64,000 nucleotides of DNA from Streptomyces sp. SAI-127 (GTDB taxonomy: Bacteria > Actinomycetota > Actinomycetes > Streptomycetales > Streptomycetaceae): NCBI RefSeq assembly GCF_029894425.1, contig NZ_JARXYJ010000001.1:8948501-9012500 (forward strand), given 5' to 3'. Made by a program: the position numbers and the translations under genes. Under the pieces are notes generated by a model. The model saw nothing but the letters and a program-made list of their open reading frames with translations, was not told the origin of the DNA and did no database searches. Below, in pieces: positions 27,146 through 36,406 of this stretch. Position 1 is the first letter of the stretch, and every line of letters begins with the position of its first letter.

Positions 27146-28012
27146 CTACAGCGGCCGGAACAACCCTTCCTGGACGACCGACACCAGCAGACGTCCCTCC
27201 AGGTCGTAGATCCGGCCACGAGCCAGACCCCGTCCGCCCGTCGCGATCGGCGACTCCTGGTCGTACAGGAACCACTCGTCCGCGCGGAACGGCCGGTGGA
27301 ACCACATGGCGTGATCCAGCGACGCGATGTCGAAGCTCCGCGGACCCCACAGGGGCTGGACCGGGAGGCGGACGGCGTCCAGGAGAGTCATGTCGCTCGC
27401 GTAGGTCAGCGCGCAGGTGTGCACGACCGGGTCGTCCCCGAGCGGCCCGACCGCGCGCATCCACACCGCGCTGCGCGGCTCGGCGTCCTTGACCTCCTCG
27501 GCGCTCCAGCGCAGCCGGTCCACATACCGGATGTCGAAGGGCTGGCGGCGCGCCATCCGCTCCAACTGCTCGGGCAGTTCGCCCAGATGCTCCCGGATCT
27601 CGTCGCCGACCGTCGGCAGGGACTCCGGAGGCGGGACCTTGCGAGTAGGCGGCAGCTGGTGCTCGAAGGCACCTTCCTCAGGCTTGTGAAAGGAGGCGGT
27701 GAGATTGAAGATCGTGCGGCCCTGCTGCACGGCGGTGACCCGGCGCGTCGTGAACGACCGTCCGTCCCGCACCCGCTCGACCTGGTACACGATCGGTACG
27801 CCGGGCCGGCCCGGGCGCAGGAAGTACGCGTGCAGCGAGTGCACCGGGCGGTCGCCGTCCGTGGTGCGGGCGGCGGCGACCAGCGCCTGGCCCGCCACCT
27901 GGCCGCCGAAGACCCGCTGGAGGGACTCGTGCGGGCTTCGGCCACGGAAGATGTTGACCTCGATCTGCTCCAGGTCGAGCAGGTCGACGAGCCTCTCGGC
28001 CGGGTTCGTCAT
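27146..28012 (-). CDS. tesB: Acyl-CoA thioesterase II
   Basis: 288 residues with the double hot-dog fold of TesB, which hydrolyses acyl-CoA to free acid and CoA. FGGQVAGQALVAAARTT and PVHSLHAYFLRPGRPGVPIV are N-terminal family motifs, and the second hot-dog has SLDHAMWFHRPF, with the active-site Asp, and LLVSVVQEGLFRP at the end. It follows the Ski2-like helicase by 19 bp on the same strand. AGGAG is 10 bases before the ATG. Confidence 0.95.
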   Translation of the reverse strand: MTNPAERLVDLLDLEQIEVNIFRGRSPHESLQRVFGGQVAGQALVAAARTTDGDRPVHSLHAYFLRPGRPGVPIVYQVERVRDGRSFTTRRVTAVQQGRTIFNLTASFHKPEEGAFEHQLPPTRKVPPPESLPTVGDEIREHLGELPEQLERMARRQPFDIRYVDRLRWSAEEVKDAEPRSAVWMRAVGPLGDDPVVHTCALTYASDMTLLDAVRLPVQPLWGPRSFDIASLDHAMWFHRPFRADEWFLYDQESPIATGGRGLARGRIYDLEGRLLVSVVQEGLFRPL

Positions 28013-28031
28013 GGGTGGGATTCTCCTGTGC

Positions 28032-30545
28032 TCACAGCTGGCCGACATCGGTGACCCGGACGACCGCGCGGCCCTCCGCGTCGGAGGCGGTGAGGTCGAT
28101 CTCCGCGCTGATGCCCCAGTCATGGTCGCCGTTCGGGTCGGCGAAAGTCTGCCGTACGCGCCACAGCCGGTTCTGCGGCTCCTCCTCGATCTGCAGCAGT
28201 TTGGGACCGCGGGCGTCGGGTCCGGTGCCGAGGTCGTCGTACTCGTCCCAGTACTTGTCCATGGCCTCGCCCCACGCGTCGGCGTCCCAGCCGGCCTCGG
28301 CGTCCATCTCGCCGAGCTCCTCGACCTGGTCGAGGGCGGCGAGTTCGACGCGGCGGAACAGGGCGTTGCGGACCAGGACGCGGAAGGCGCGCGAGTTGGT
28401 GGTGACCGGCTTGACCTCGTCGGCCCGCTCCTGGGCCTCCTCGGCGGTCATCTCCTCGGGGTTGGCGAGCTGCTCCCACTCGTCCAGGAGACTGGAGTCG
28501 ACCTGGCGGACCGTCTCGCCGAGCCACTCGATCAGGTCCTGCAGATCCTCGGACTTGAGGTCGTCCGGGATGTTGTGGTCGAGCGTCTTGTAGGCACTTG
28601 CGAGGTAGCGCAGGACAATGCCCTCGGTGCGCGCCAGCTCGTAGAAGGACACCAGCTCCGTGAAGGACATGGCCCGTTCGTACATGTCACGGATGACGGA
28701 CTTCGGGGAGAGGGGATGGTCGCCGACCCAGGGGTGGCTCTTGCGGTAGGTGTCGTACGCGTGGAAGAGGAGCTCCTCCAGGGGCTTCGGGTAGGTGATG
28801 TCCTGGAGGCGTTCCATGCGCTCCTCGTACTCGACGCCGTCCGCCTTCATCGCGGCCACGGCCTCGCCCTTCGCCTTGTTCAGCTGGGCGACGAGGATCT
28901 GGCGGGGGTCGTCCAGCGTGGACTCCACGACGGAAACCATGTCCAGGGCGTAGGACGGCGACTCGGGGTCGAGCAGCTCGAACGCGGCGAGCGCGAAGGT
29001 GGACAGCGGCTGGTTGAGCGCGAAGTCCTGCTGGAGGTCCACCGTGAGGCGGACGATGCGGCCACTGGCGTCGGGCTCGTCGAGCTTCTCGACGATGCCG
29101 CCGTCCAGCAGCGAGCGGTAGATCGCGATCGCCCGCCGGATGTGCTTCAGCTGCTGCTTGCGCGGCTCGTGGTTGTCCTCCAGGAGATGCCGCATCGCCT
29201 CGAAGGCGTTGCCCGGACGGGCGATCACCGACAGCAGCATCGTGTGCGTGACGCGGAAGCGGGACGTCAGCGGCTCCGGTTCGGAGGCGATCAGCTTCTC
29301 GAAGGTGTTGTCCGTCCAGCCGACGAAGCCCTCGGGTGCCTTCTTGCGGACGACCTTGCGGCGCTTCTTCGGGTCGTCGCCGGCCTTGGCGAGCGCCTTC
29401 TCGTTCTCGACGACGTGCTCGGGTGCCTGGGCGACGACGAAGCCCGCCGTGTCGAAGCCGGCCCGGCCCGCGCGGCCCGCGATCTGGTGGAACTCGCGAG
29501 CGCGCAGGGTGCGGACGCGGTTGCCGTCGTACTTGGTCAGCGCCGTGAACAGCACGGTGCGGATGGGTACGTTGACGCCGACGCCGAGCGTGTCCGTGCC
29601 GCAGATGACCTTCAGCAGACCGGCCTGGGCGAGCTTCTCCACCAGCCGCCGGTACTTGGGCAGCATGCCGGCGTGATGGACCCCGATGCCGTGCCGTACG
29701 TAACGGGAGAGGTTGCGGCCGAACTTGGTGGTGAAGCGGAAGTTGCCGATCAGGTCGGCGATCTGGTCCTTCTCCTCGCGCGAGCACATGTTGATGCTCA
29801 TCAGCGCCTGCGCCCGCTCCACCGCCTGCGCCTGCGTGAAGTGCACGATGTAGACGGGCGCCTGCTTGGTCTCCAGGAGCTCCGTGAGGGTCTCGGTGAG
29901 CGGGCTGAGCTTGTACTCGTAGGAGAGCGGCACGGGGCGGGTCGCCGAGCGGACCACCGACGTCGGCCGGTTGGTGCGCCGGGTCAGGTCCTCCTCGAAC
30001 ATCGAGACGTCGCCGAGTGTGGCCGACATCAGGATGAACTGAGCCTGGGGCAGCTCCAGGATCGGAATCTGCCAGGCCCAGCCGCGGTCCGCCTCGGCGT
30101 AGAAGTGGAACTCGTCCATGACGACCTGGCCGACGTCCGCGCCCTTGCCGTCGCGCAGCGCGATCGAGGCGAGCACCTCGGCGGTGCAGCAGATGACGGG
30201 AGCGTCGGCGTTGACGGATGCGTCGCCGGTCAGCATGCCGACGTTCTCCGTGCCGAACATCTTGCACAGCTCGAAGAACTTCTCCGACACGAGCGCCTTG
30301 ATGGGCGCGGTGTAGAAGGTGACCTCGTCACGGGCGAGCGCGGCGAAGTGCGCACCCGCCGCGATCATGCTCTTGCCGGAGCCGGTGGGCGTCGACACGA
30401 TCACGTTCGCGCCGGAGACCACCTCGATCAGCGCCTCCTCCTGATGGGGGTAGAGCGTCAGCCCCCGCTCCTCGGCCCACGACTCGAAGGCTTCGTAGAG
30501 GGCATCGGGGTCGGCGGTCGGCGGCAGCTGATCGATGAGGGTCAC
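28032..30545 (-). CDS. Ski2-like DEAD/DEAH helicase with DUF3516
   Basis: 837 residues. N-terminal RecA lobe: LYPHQEEALIEVVSGANVIV, Walker A STPTGSGKSMIAA, box II VVMDEFHFYAE, motif III LMSATLGDVSMF. Second lobe: HHAGMLPKYRRLVEKLAQAG and QIAGRAGRAGFDTAGF, the Ski2/Mtr4 arginine-finger motif. The C-terminal 370 residues are the DUF3516 helical region of actinobacterial Ski2-like proteins. It is presumably an RNA helicase in RNA turnover. GTG start at 30545 with only a weak purine site. TesB follows after 19 bp. Confidence 0.94.
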   Translation of the reverse strand: MTLIDQLPPTADPDALYEAFESWAEERGLTLYPHQEEALIEVVSGANVIVSTPTGSGKSMIAAGAHFAALARDEVTFYTAPIKALVSEKFFELCKMFGTENVGMLTGDASVNADAPVICCTAEVLASIALRDGKGADVGQVVMDEFHFYAEADRGWAWQIPILELPQAQFILMSATLGDVSMFEEDLTRRTNRPTSVVRSATRPVPLSYEYKLSPLTETLTELLETKQAPVYIVHFTQAQAVERAQALMSINMCSREEKDQIADLIGNFRFTTKFGRNLSRYVRHGIGVHHAGMLPKYRRLVEKLAQAGLLKVICGTDTLGVGVNVPIRTVLFTALTKYDGNRVRTLRAREFHQIAGRAGRAGFDTAGFVVAQAPEHVVENEKALAKAGDDPKKRRKVVRKKAPEGFVGWTDNTFEKLIASEPEPLTSRFRVTHTMLLSVIARPGNAFEAMRHLLEDNHEPRKQQLKHIRRAIAIYRSLLDGGIVEKLDEPDASGRIVRLTVDLQQDFALNQPLSTFALAAFELLDPESPSYALDMVSVVESTLDDPRQILVAQLNKAKGEAVAAMKADGVEYEERMERLQDITYPKPLEELLFHAYDTYRKSHPWVGDHPLSPKSVIRDMYERAMSFTELVSFYELARTEGIVLRYLASAYKTLDHNIPDDLKSEDLQDLIEWLGETVRQVDSSLLDEWEQLANPEEMTAEEAQERADEVKPVTTNSRAFRVLVRNALFRRVELAALDQVEELGEMDAEAGWDADAWGEAMDKYWDEYDDLGTGPDARGPKLLQIEEEPQNRLWRVRQTFADPNGDHDWGISAEIDLTASDAEGRAVVRVTDVGQL

Positions 30546-30690
30546 CCACCCATCTTGCCTGCCCGGATGCCCGATGGGGGAATCGGATGCGAGGGGGAAG
30601 ATCACGACCAGTACGCTGTGTCACCGACGGAGCGTCAGCGCAGCCGGTCAACTGGACAGTGGCACACGAGGAATGGGGCGGGCAACGCCG

Positions 30691-31485
30691 ATGATGGGAC
30701 CAGCACACTCGCTGTCGGGCGCCGCGGCCTGGCTGGGCGTAGGCGCGGCCGCCGCCGCCACGGGGCACACCATGCCGTGGCCCGTACTGCTGGCCGGAGC
30801 CCTGATCTGCGCGGGCGCCGCGCTCGCTCCCGACCTCGACCACAAGGCGGCCACGATCTCGCGGGCCTTCGGGCCGGTCTCGCGGGGCCTGTGCGAGATC
30901 GTCGACAAACTCTCGTACGCCGTCTACAAGGCCACCAAGAAGCAGGGCGACCCGCGTCGTTCCGGTGGACACCGCACGCTCACCCACACCTGGCTGTGGG
31001 CCGTGATGATCGGCGCGGGCTCTTCGGTGGCGGCGATCACGGGCGGCCGCTGGGCGGTGCTGGCGATCCTGTTCGTGCACATGGTGCTGGCCATCGAAGG
31101 CCTGCTGTGGCGGGCGACCCGGGGCTCCAGCGCCGACGTCCTGGTCTGGCTGCTGGCCGCGACCAGCGCGTGGATCATAGCGGGTGTACTGGACAAGCCG
31201 GGCAACGGCTCGGACTGGCTGTTCACGCAGCCGGGCCAGGAGTACCTGTGGCTGGGGCTGCCGGTCGTGCTGGGCGCGCTCGTGCACGACATCGGGGACG
31301 CGCTGACGGTCTCCGGCTGCCCGGTCCTGTGGCCGATCCCGGTGGGCCGCAAGCGCTGGTACCCGATCGGCCCGCCGAAGTTCATGCGGTTCCGGGCGGG
31401 CAGTTGGGTCGAGCTGAAGGTGCTGATGCCGGTGTTCATGCTCCTCGGGGGAGTGGGCTGCGCGGCGGCGCTCAACTTCATCTGA
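30691..31485 (+). CDS. Membrane-bound metal-dependent hydrolase (YdjM/DUF457 family)
   Basis: 264 residues with at least four membrane helices. Metal-ligand motifs are PAHSLSGAAAW at the N-terminus, ALAPDLDHKAATISR, and GGHRTLTHTWLW, with a later VLGALVHDIGDALTVSG, giving the His/Asp set of LexA-binding YdjM-like hydrolases. Substrate unknown. The gene is divergent from the helicase. The start is one of two tandem ATG codons (30691/30694); ATG 30673 is also in frame but its ribosome site abuts it. Confidence 0.87.
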   Translation: MMGPAHSLSGAAAWLGVGAAAAATGHTMPWPVLLAGALICAGAALAPDLDHKAATISRAFGPVSRGLCEIVDKLSYAVYKATKKQGDPRRSGGHRTLTHTWLWAVMIGAGSSVAAITGGRWAVLAILFVHMVLAIEGLLWRATRGSSADVLVWLLAATSAWIIAGVLDKPGNGSDWLFTQPGQEYLWLGLPVVLGALVHDIGDALTVSGCPVLWPIPVGRKRWYPIGPPKFMRFRAGSWVELKVLMPVFMLLGGVGCAAALNFI

Positions 31486-31508
31486 GGCCGGGGCGCCGGA
31501 TCCCTCCG

Positions 31509-31769
31509 TCAGCTGCCCTGACCGGTCCCGCCTCCGTACCGCCTCTCGAAGGCGGCCACACGTCCCTCGGAGTCCACCGTCCGCGCCTTGCCGGTGTAGA
31601 AGGGGTGGCTCTCGGAGGAGATCTCCACGTCCACCACCGGGTAGGTCTCGCCGTCGTCCCACTCGATGGTCCGGTCGCTGGTGGCGGTGGACCGGGTCAG
31701 GAACGCGTAGCCGGCCGAGCGGTCACGGAAGACGACCGGGTGGTAGTCGGGCTGCTTGTCCTGCTGCAT
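31509..31769 (-). CDS. rpmE2: Ribosomal protein bL31, type B (zinc-independent)
   Basis: 86 residues. [20 protein letters not shown] and [20 protein letters not shown] are bL31 signatures. There is no CxxC pair, so this is the C-minus paralogue that replaces the zinc-containing bL31 when zinc is short. AAGGAGC is before the ATG. In Streptomyces such genes are usually under Zur; I see no AT-rich Zur palindrome in the 78 bp between it and the DUF5709 gene, with which it is co-directional. Confidence 0.96.
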   Translation of the reverse strand: MQQDKQPDYHPVVFRDRSAGYAFLTRSTATSDRTIEWDDGETYPVVDVEISSESHPFYTGKARTVDSEGRVAAFERRYGGGTGQGS

Positions 31770-31847
31770 GGCTGCTCCTTCGGCGGTGCGGGACGGGGCG
31801 TGGGCACTGCGGTGGGCGGTGCGGGACCGGTGGCTGGGCCGCGGTGG

Positions 31848-32318
31848 TCAGCCGGACAGGGGCTCCTCGTCGACGATGTGCATCGCGGCCTCCTCCGCGG
31901 ACGCAGCGGCACCGTCGATGCCCACGTCCGTGGCGATCAGCGCGCTCTCCTCGTCCTCGTGGGCCCCTTCGTCGGGGGCCACGAGACGGCCGGAGCGCAT
32001 CGCGCCGACCTCGTTGTCCAGGAGCTCGCCGTCGGAGCCGTCGCAGTCGCCGATGCCGTCACCGTCGGCCGGCGCGAGGTCGGGCCTCTCCTCCGCGAGC
32101 CGTTGGTCCAGCGTCTCGCCCTGCCGGCGCTCCGCGGCCGTCACACCGCTGTGCTCCACCGCCCACGGTCTCTCCGGCGGGGACCAGCCACGGTCGAGGG
32201 GGTCGTCGACTCCGTCGTCCTCCAGGGTGTCCTCCGCGTCGAGCAGACCCGCGTCGTCCTGGATCTCGGAGCCGTCGGGCTGGTAGACGTCGTCTCCCCA
32301 TCCGTCGGAGCTGTCCAC
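31848..32318 (-). CDS. DUF5709 domain protein
   Basis: 156 residues, strongly acidic. Conserved Streptomyces features are GDDVYQPDGSE, LDAEDTLEDDGVDDPLDRGW, SPPERPWAVEHSGVTAAERR, GETLDQRLAEERPD and the end RSGRLVAPDEGAHED and DVGIDGAAASAEEAAMHIVD. I recall this as DUF5709; its role is unknown. GTG start at 32318 with GGAGG 7 bases upstream. bL31B follows after 78 bp. Confidence 0.85.
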   Translation of the reverse strand: MDSSDGWGDDVYQPDGSEIQDDAGLLDAEDTLEDDGVDDPLDRGWSPPERPWAVEHSGVTAAERRQGETLDQRLAEERPDLAPADGDGIGDCDGSDGELLDNEVGAMRSGRLVAPDEGAHEDEESALIATDVGIDGAAASAEEAAMHIVDEEPLSG

Positions 32319-32648
32319 GGGTACCTCCAGGTGAAGGGGACGGACCCGGTCCTCCCGCGGCCCGGGGCGGGCCACGGACTCACGGGGCACTTGCCGCGCC
32401 CGCCGTCGAACCGTGCCGTCCGCGGGCGCTCCCAGAGCCGGTGCTGCTGTCCAGCCTTCCACTCCCTTTCGGGACGGCGCAACGCCACGGGGCCGCTGCG
32501 CCGGCCGGAGCGGTCGGTGGAGCGGGGCTGGGTGGGGTCGGGCGGGTGGTCGGAGGGGGCGGGGTGTGGGTCGGACCGTTCGTCCCCGGCACCCGCACCC
32601 CACCCCCACCCGCACACCGGCACACCCCTCACCCCACCCCCACACCCC
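32319..32648. other. 330-bp gene-free region with a G-rich/C-rich tract
   Basis: 32319-32500 has nothing I can name beyond the DUF5709 promoter area. On the plus strand 32524-32570 has runs of three or more G (at least seven, separated by 1-8 bases). 32584-32654 has runs of three or more C, including CCCCACCCCC. Both strands therefore carry G-quadruplex motifs. GGGGTGTGGGT (32561-32571) and ACCCGCACCCC (32591-32601) can also pair as a hairpin, a likely terminator for the ABC operon that ends at 32649. Confidence 0.6.
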
Positions 32649-34430
32649 TCACCCGTGCCACGACCTCCACAGCGCCGCATACGCCCCGTCCGCCGCGACG
32701 AGCTCGTCATGGCTGCCCAGTTCGCTGATGCGGCCGTTCTCGACGACGGCGATGACGTCCGCGTCGTGGGCGGTGTGCAGGCGGTGGGCGATGGCGACCA
32801 CGGTGCGGCCGTCGAGGACGCGGGCCAGGGAGCGTTCCAGGTGGCGTGCGGCCCGGGGGTCCAGCAACGACGTCGCCTCGTCCAGGACCAGGGTGTGCGG
32901 GTCGGCCAGCACCAGCCGGGCCAGCGCGACCTGCTGGGCCTGGGCCGGGGTGACGGTCAGGCCGCCCGAGCCGACCTCGGTGTCCAGACCGTCGTCGAGC
33001 GCACCCGCCCATCCGTCCGCGTCGACCGCCCCGAGGGCCGCCCAGAGCTCGGCGTCCGTCGCGTCCGTCCGGGCGAGCAGGAGGTTGTCGCGCAGGGAGC
33101 CCACGAAGACGTGGTGCTCCTGGTTGACGAGGGCCACGTGCTCACGGACGCGTTCGGCGGGCATCCGGGACAGTTCCGCGCCGCCGAGGGTGATCCGGCC
33201 GTCCCGGGGCGCGTAGATCCCGGCCAGGAGACGGCCCAGGGTGGACTTGCCGGCACCCGAGGGGCCGACCAGCGCCAGCCTCGTGCCGGGGGCGACCTCC
33301 AGGGACACCTTGCGCAAGACGTCCACGCCCTCCACGTAGCCGAAGTGCACCCGGTCCGCGTGCACGTCCCGCCCGTCGGGAGCGAGCCCGGCGTCTCCAC
33401 TGGAAGGCTCGATGTCCCGGACCCCGACCAGCCGGGCCAGCGACACCTGGGCCACCTGGAGCTCGTCGTACCAGCGCAGGATCAGCCCGACCGGGTCGAC
33501 GAGCATCTGCGCGATCAGCGCCCCCGTCGTCAGCTGGCCGACCCCGATCCAGCCCTGGAGCACGAACACCCCGCCGACCATCAGCACCGACGAAAGGATC
33601 ATCACGTGGCTGACGTTGATGCACGGGAAGAGGACCGACCGCAGCCACAGGGTGTAGCGCTCCCAGGCGGTCCACTCCTTGATCCGGCGTTCCGACAGCT
33701 CGATGCGGCGGGCGCTCAGCCGATGCGCCTCGACGGTGCGTCCGGCGTCCACGGTCTCCGCGAGCGCGGCGGCCACGGCGGCGTACCCGGCGGCCTCCGA
33801 GCGGTAGGCGGACGGCGCCCGCTTGAAGTACCAGCGGCAGCCGGCCACCAGCACCGGCAGGGCGAGCAGCACGGCGGCGGCCAGCGGCGGCGCGGTGATC
33901 ACGAGCCCGCCGAGGAGCAGGGCCGCCCACACCACGCCGATCGCCAGCTGTGGCACGGCCTCGCGCATCGCGTTGCCGAGCCGGTCGATGTCCGTCGTGA
34001 TCCGGGACAGCAGGTCACCGGTCCCGGCCCGCTCCAGGACGCCCGGCGGCAGGCCGACCGACCGTACGAGGAAGTCCTCGCGCAGGTCGGCCAGCATGCG
34101 CTCGCCGAGCATCGAACCGCGCAGTCGCACCTCTCGTACGAACACGGCCTGGATGATCAGGGCGATCACGAACAGCCCGGCCGTCAGCTCCAGATGGAGT
34201 TCCTTCGCCCCGTCCGACACCCGCTCGACGAGGTCACCGAGCAGCCAGGGCCCGACCATCGAGGCCACGACCGAGACGGTGTTGACGCCGACGAGGAGCG
34301 CGAAGGCGCGGCGGTGCCGGTGGAACAGTTCGGCCACGTAGGCGCGTACGGTCGCGGTGGCTCCGACGGGCAGGGTGTTCGCCGTCGTCGGTGCCGCCGG
34401 ATCGTAGGCCGGTGGCGCCACGCCGATCAT
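32649..34430 (-). CDS. ABC exporter half with degenerate signature motif
   Basis: 593 residues: six-helix transmembrane domain (about 40-310), then an ATPase domain. Walker A GPSGAGKS (389-396), Q-loop Q437, Walker B LVLDE (514-518) and H-loop H549 (AIAHRLHTAHD) are intact. The signature LSGGQ is replaced by LTVTPAQAQQ (491-500). It pairs with the upstream gene product, with which it overlaps by ATGA; the partner has the reverse defects, so the dimer should have one working ATP site. Substrate unknown. A possible terminator follows. Confidence 0.92.
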   Translation of the reverse strand: MIGVAPPAYDPAAPTTANTLPVGATATVRAYVAELFHRHRRAFALLVGVNTVSVVASMVGPWLLGDLVERVSDGAKELHLELTAGLFVIALIIQAVFVREVRLRGSMLGERMLADLREDFLVRSVGLPPGVLERAGTGDLLSRITTDIDRLGNAMREAVPQLAIGVVWAALLLGGLVITAPPLAAAVLLALPVLVAGCRWYFKRAPSAYRSEAAGYAAVAAALAETVDAGRTVEAHRLSARRIELSERRIKEWTAWERYTLWLRSVLFPCINVSHVMILSSVLMVGGVFVLQGWIGVGQLTTGALIAQMLVDPVGLILRWYDELQVAQVSLARLVGVRDIEPSSGDAGLAPDGRDVHADRVHFGYVEGVDVLRKVSLEVAPGTRLALVGPSGAGKSTLGRLLAGIYAPRDGRITLGGAELSRMPAERVREHVALVNQEHHVFVGSLRDNLLLARTDATDAELWAALGAVDADGWAGALDDGLDTEVGSGGLTVTPAQAQQVALARLVLADPHTLVLDEATSLLDPRAARHLERSLARVLDGRTVVAIAHRLHTAHDADVIAVVENGRISELGSHDELVAADGAYAALWRSWHG

Positions 34431-36229
34431 GCGGTCTCCTCGATCTCTTCCAGTTCGTTCAGTACGTCGTTGAGGGCGGCCTCTTCGTCCGTCTCGCGGG
34501 TGACGACCGCCCGGTACCGCGGTTCCTTGCGCACCAGTTCGCGGTGCACGCCGACGGCCGCGACCTCGCCCTCGTGTACGAGCACCACGCGGTCGGCGTG
34601 GTCCAGCAGCAGCGGCGAGGAGGTGAACACCACGGTCGTGCGCCCGGCCCGAAGGTCCCGCACTCCCTGTGCGATCCGTGCCTCGGTGTGCGAGTCGACG
34701 GCGGAGGTCGGCTCGTCCAGGACGAGCACCTCCGGGTCGGTGAACAGGGAACGGGCCAGGGCGAGCCGCTGGCGCTGGCCGCCCGACAGGGACCGCCCGC
34801 GTTCGGTGATGCGCGCGTCCATGGGGTCCTCGGCGCCCAAGGACCCCTGGACCAGGGCGGTCAGCACGTCCGCGCACTGCGCTGCCGCGAGCGCCTCCTC
34901 GGCGCCGACAGCACCCGAGGCGGGCACGTCGAGCAGTTCGCGCAGGGTCCCCGAGAGCAGAACCGGGTCCTTGTCCTGGACCAGGACGGCGGTGCGCGCC
35001 GATCCGAGCGGCAACTCGTCCAGCGGCACCCCGCCCAGCACCACCGACGTGCCCTCTTCCGAAGGGTGCCCGCCGAGGCGCTCGGCCAGCAGCCCCGCCG
35101 CGTCCGGGTCGCCGCACACCACCGCGGTGAGCCGGCCGGAAGGGGCGAGCAGACCGGTGGCCGGGTCGTACAGATCCCCGGCCGGCAGGGAGTCCCCGTC
35201 CCCGGCCCTGTCCCGCGAACCTTCGGCGGACATGGCCCGCTCCAGCGACAGCACCCGGGCGGCCCGCGTCGCCGAGGGCCGGGAGAAGGAGTACGCCATG
35301 GCGATCTCCTCGAAGTGCCGCAGCGGATAGGACAGGATCATGACCGAGCTGTAGACGGCGACCAGTTCGCCGATCTCGACGCGGCCCTGACGGGCCAGGT
35401 GGACGCCGTACCAGACGACGGCGATCAGCAGCAGTCCGGGCAGCAGTACCTGGATCGCGGCGATCAGTGACCACATCCGGGCGCTGCGCACGGCCGCGTG
35501 GCGGACCTCCTGGGAGGCCCTGCGGTAGCGGTCGAGGAAGAGTTCCTCGCCGCCGATGCCGCGCAGCACCCGCAGACCGGCGACGGTGTCGGAGGCCAGC
35601 TCGGTGGCGCGGCCGGCCTTCTCGCGCTGGAAGTCGGCGCGTCGGGTCGCCCGGGGCAGCAGCGGCAGCGCCGCGAGGGCCAGGACCGGCAGGCCCACGG
35701 CGACCACCCCGCCGAGCTGCGGCTGGTAGAGGACCATTCCGGCGCAGACCACGACGATGGTGACCGCCGCCGCGGTGAACCGCGACCAGGCCTCCACGAA
35801 CCAGCCGATCTTCTCGACGTCGCCGGTGGAGACGGCCACGACCTCGCCGGCCGCGACCCGCCGGGTCAGCGCCGAGCCCAGGTTGGCGGCCTTGTGCGCC
35901 AGCAGCTGCTGGACGCGCGCGGCGGCCGTGATCCAGTTGGTGACCGCGGTGCGGTGCAGGTAGGTGTCGCCGAGCGCGCTGCCGATGCAGCACAGCGCCA
36001 GCAGGCCGCCGGCGAGGGCGAGTCGGCGACCCGAGTGGTCGACGACCGCCTGGACGGCCACGCCGACGCAGAGGGGCAGCGCGGAGATGGAGAGGAAGTG
36101 CAGCAGTCCCCAGGCAAGTGACTTGAGCTGTCCGCCCAGTTGGTTCCTGAAGAGCCACCACAGGAACCGGGAGCCCGAGCGTGCGTCGGGCACACCCGGG
36201 TCGGGATACGGAAGGTCTTGGATCTGCAT
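34427..36229 (-). CDS. ABC exporter half lacking Walker A and H-loop
   Basis: 600 residues, six-helix domain then ATPase domain. Signature LSGGQRQRLALARSLF (481-496) and Walker B VLVLDEPTSAVD are intact, but the Walker A position reads CGDPDAAGLLAERLGG (372-387), with no GKS/T, and the H-loop position is FTSSP (535-539) instead of an AHR. It therefore cannot bind ATP in the usual way but supplies the signature to its partner. The C-terminal tail is very acidic (NDVLNELEEIEE). First gene of a two-gene operon, stop overlapping the next ATG. The start at 36229 has a weak ribosome site. Confidence 0.92.
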   Translation of the reverse strand: MQIQDLPYPDPGVPDARSGSRFLWWLFRNQLGGQLKSLAWGLLHFLSISALPLCVGVAVQAVVDHSGRRLALAGGLLALCCIGSALGDTYLHRTAVTNWITAAARVQQLLAHKAANLGSALTRRVAAGEVVAVSTGDVEKIGWFVEAWSRFTAAAVTIVVVCAGMVLYQPQLGGVVAVGLPVLALAALPLLPRATRRADFQREKAGRATELASDTVAGLRVLRGIGGEELFLDRYRRASQEVRHAAVRSARMWSLIAAIQVLLPGLLLIAVVWYGVHLARQGRVEIGELVAVYSSVMILSYPLRHFEEIAMAYSFSRPSATRAARVLSLERAMSAEGSRDRAGDGDSLPAGDLYDPATGLLAPSGRLTAVVCGDPDAAGLLAERLGGHPSEEGTSVVLGGVPLDELPLGSARTAVLVQDKDPVLLSGTLRELLDVPASGAVGAEEALAAAQCADVLTALVQGSLGAEDPMDARITERGRSLSGGQRQRLALARSLFTDPEVLVLDEPTSAVDSHTEARIAQGVRDLRAGRTTVVFTSSPLLLDHADRVVLVHEGEVAAVGVHRELVRKEPRYRAVVTRETDEEAALNDVLNELEEIEETA

Positions 36230-36406
36230 GACGGTGACGTCCAGTGGCTCGTGTCAGGGGGTGAGAGGGAGCCGCACACGGCGGCTGCAAACCGTGAAAG
36301 GGTCGCGGCAGAGCGTGGTCGGAGGCAACAGGTTTTCCGCCGCGCCGTACAGAACCGGCTGCTCGCGGAATCGGCTTTCCCCTGCCCGCGGTGCGACCAT
36401 GGAGCG

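Noticed and set aside
27699..35330. 2543-codon plus-strand open frame
   Set aside because: It is the antisense of the TesB, Ski2-like helicase, bL31, DUF5709 and ABC genes, which have clear motifs on other frames. Long antisense frames are normal in GC-rich DNA with few stop codons.
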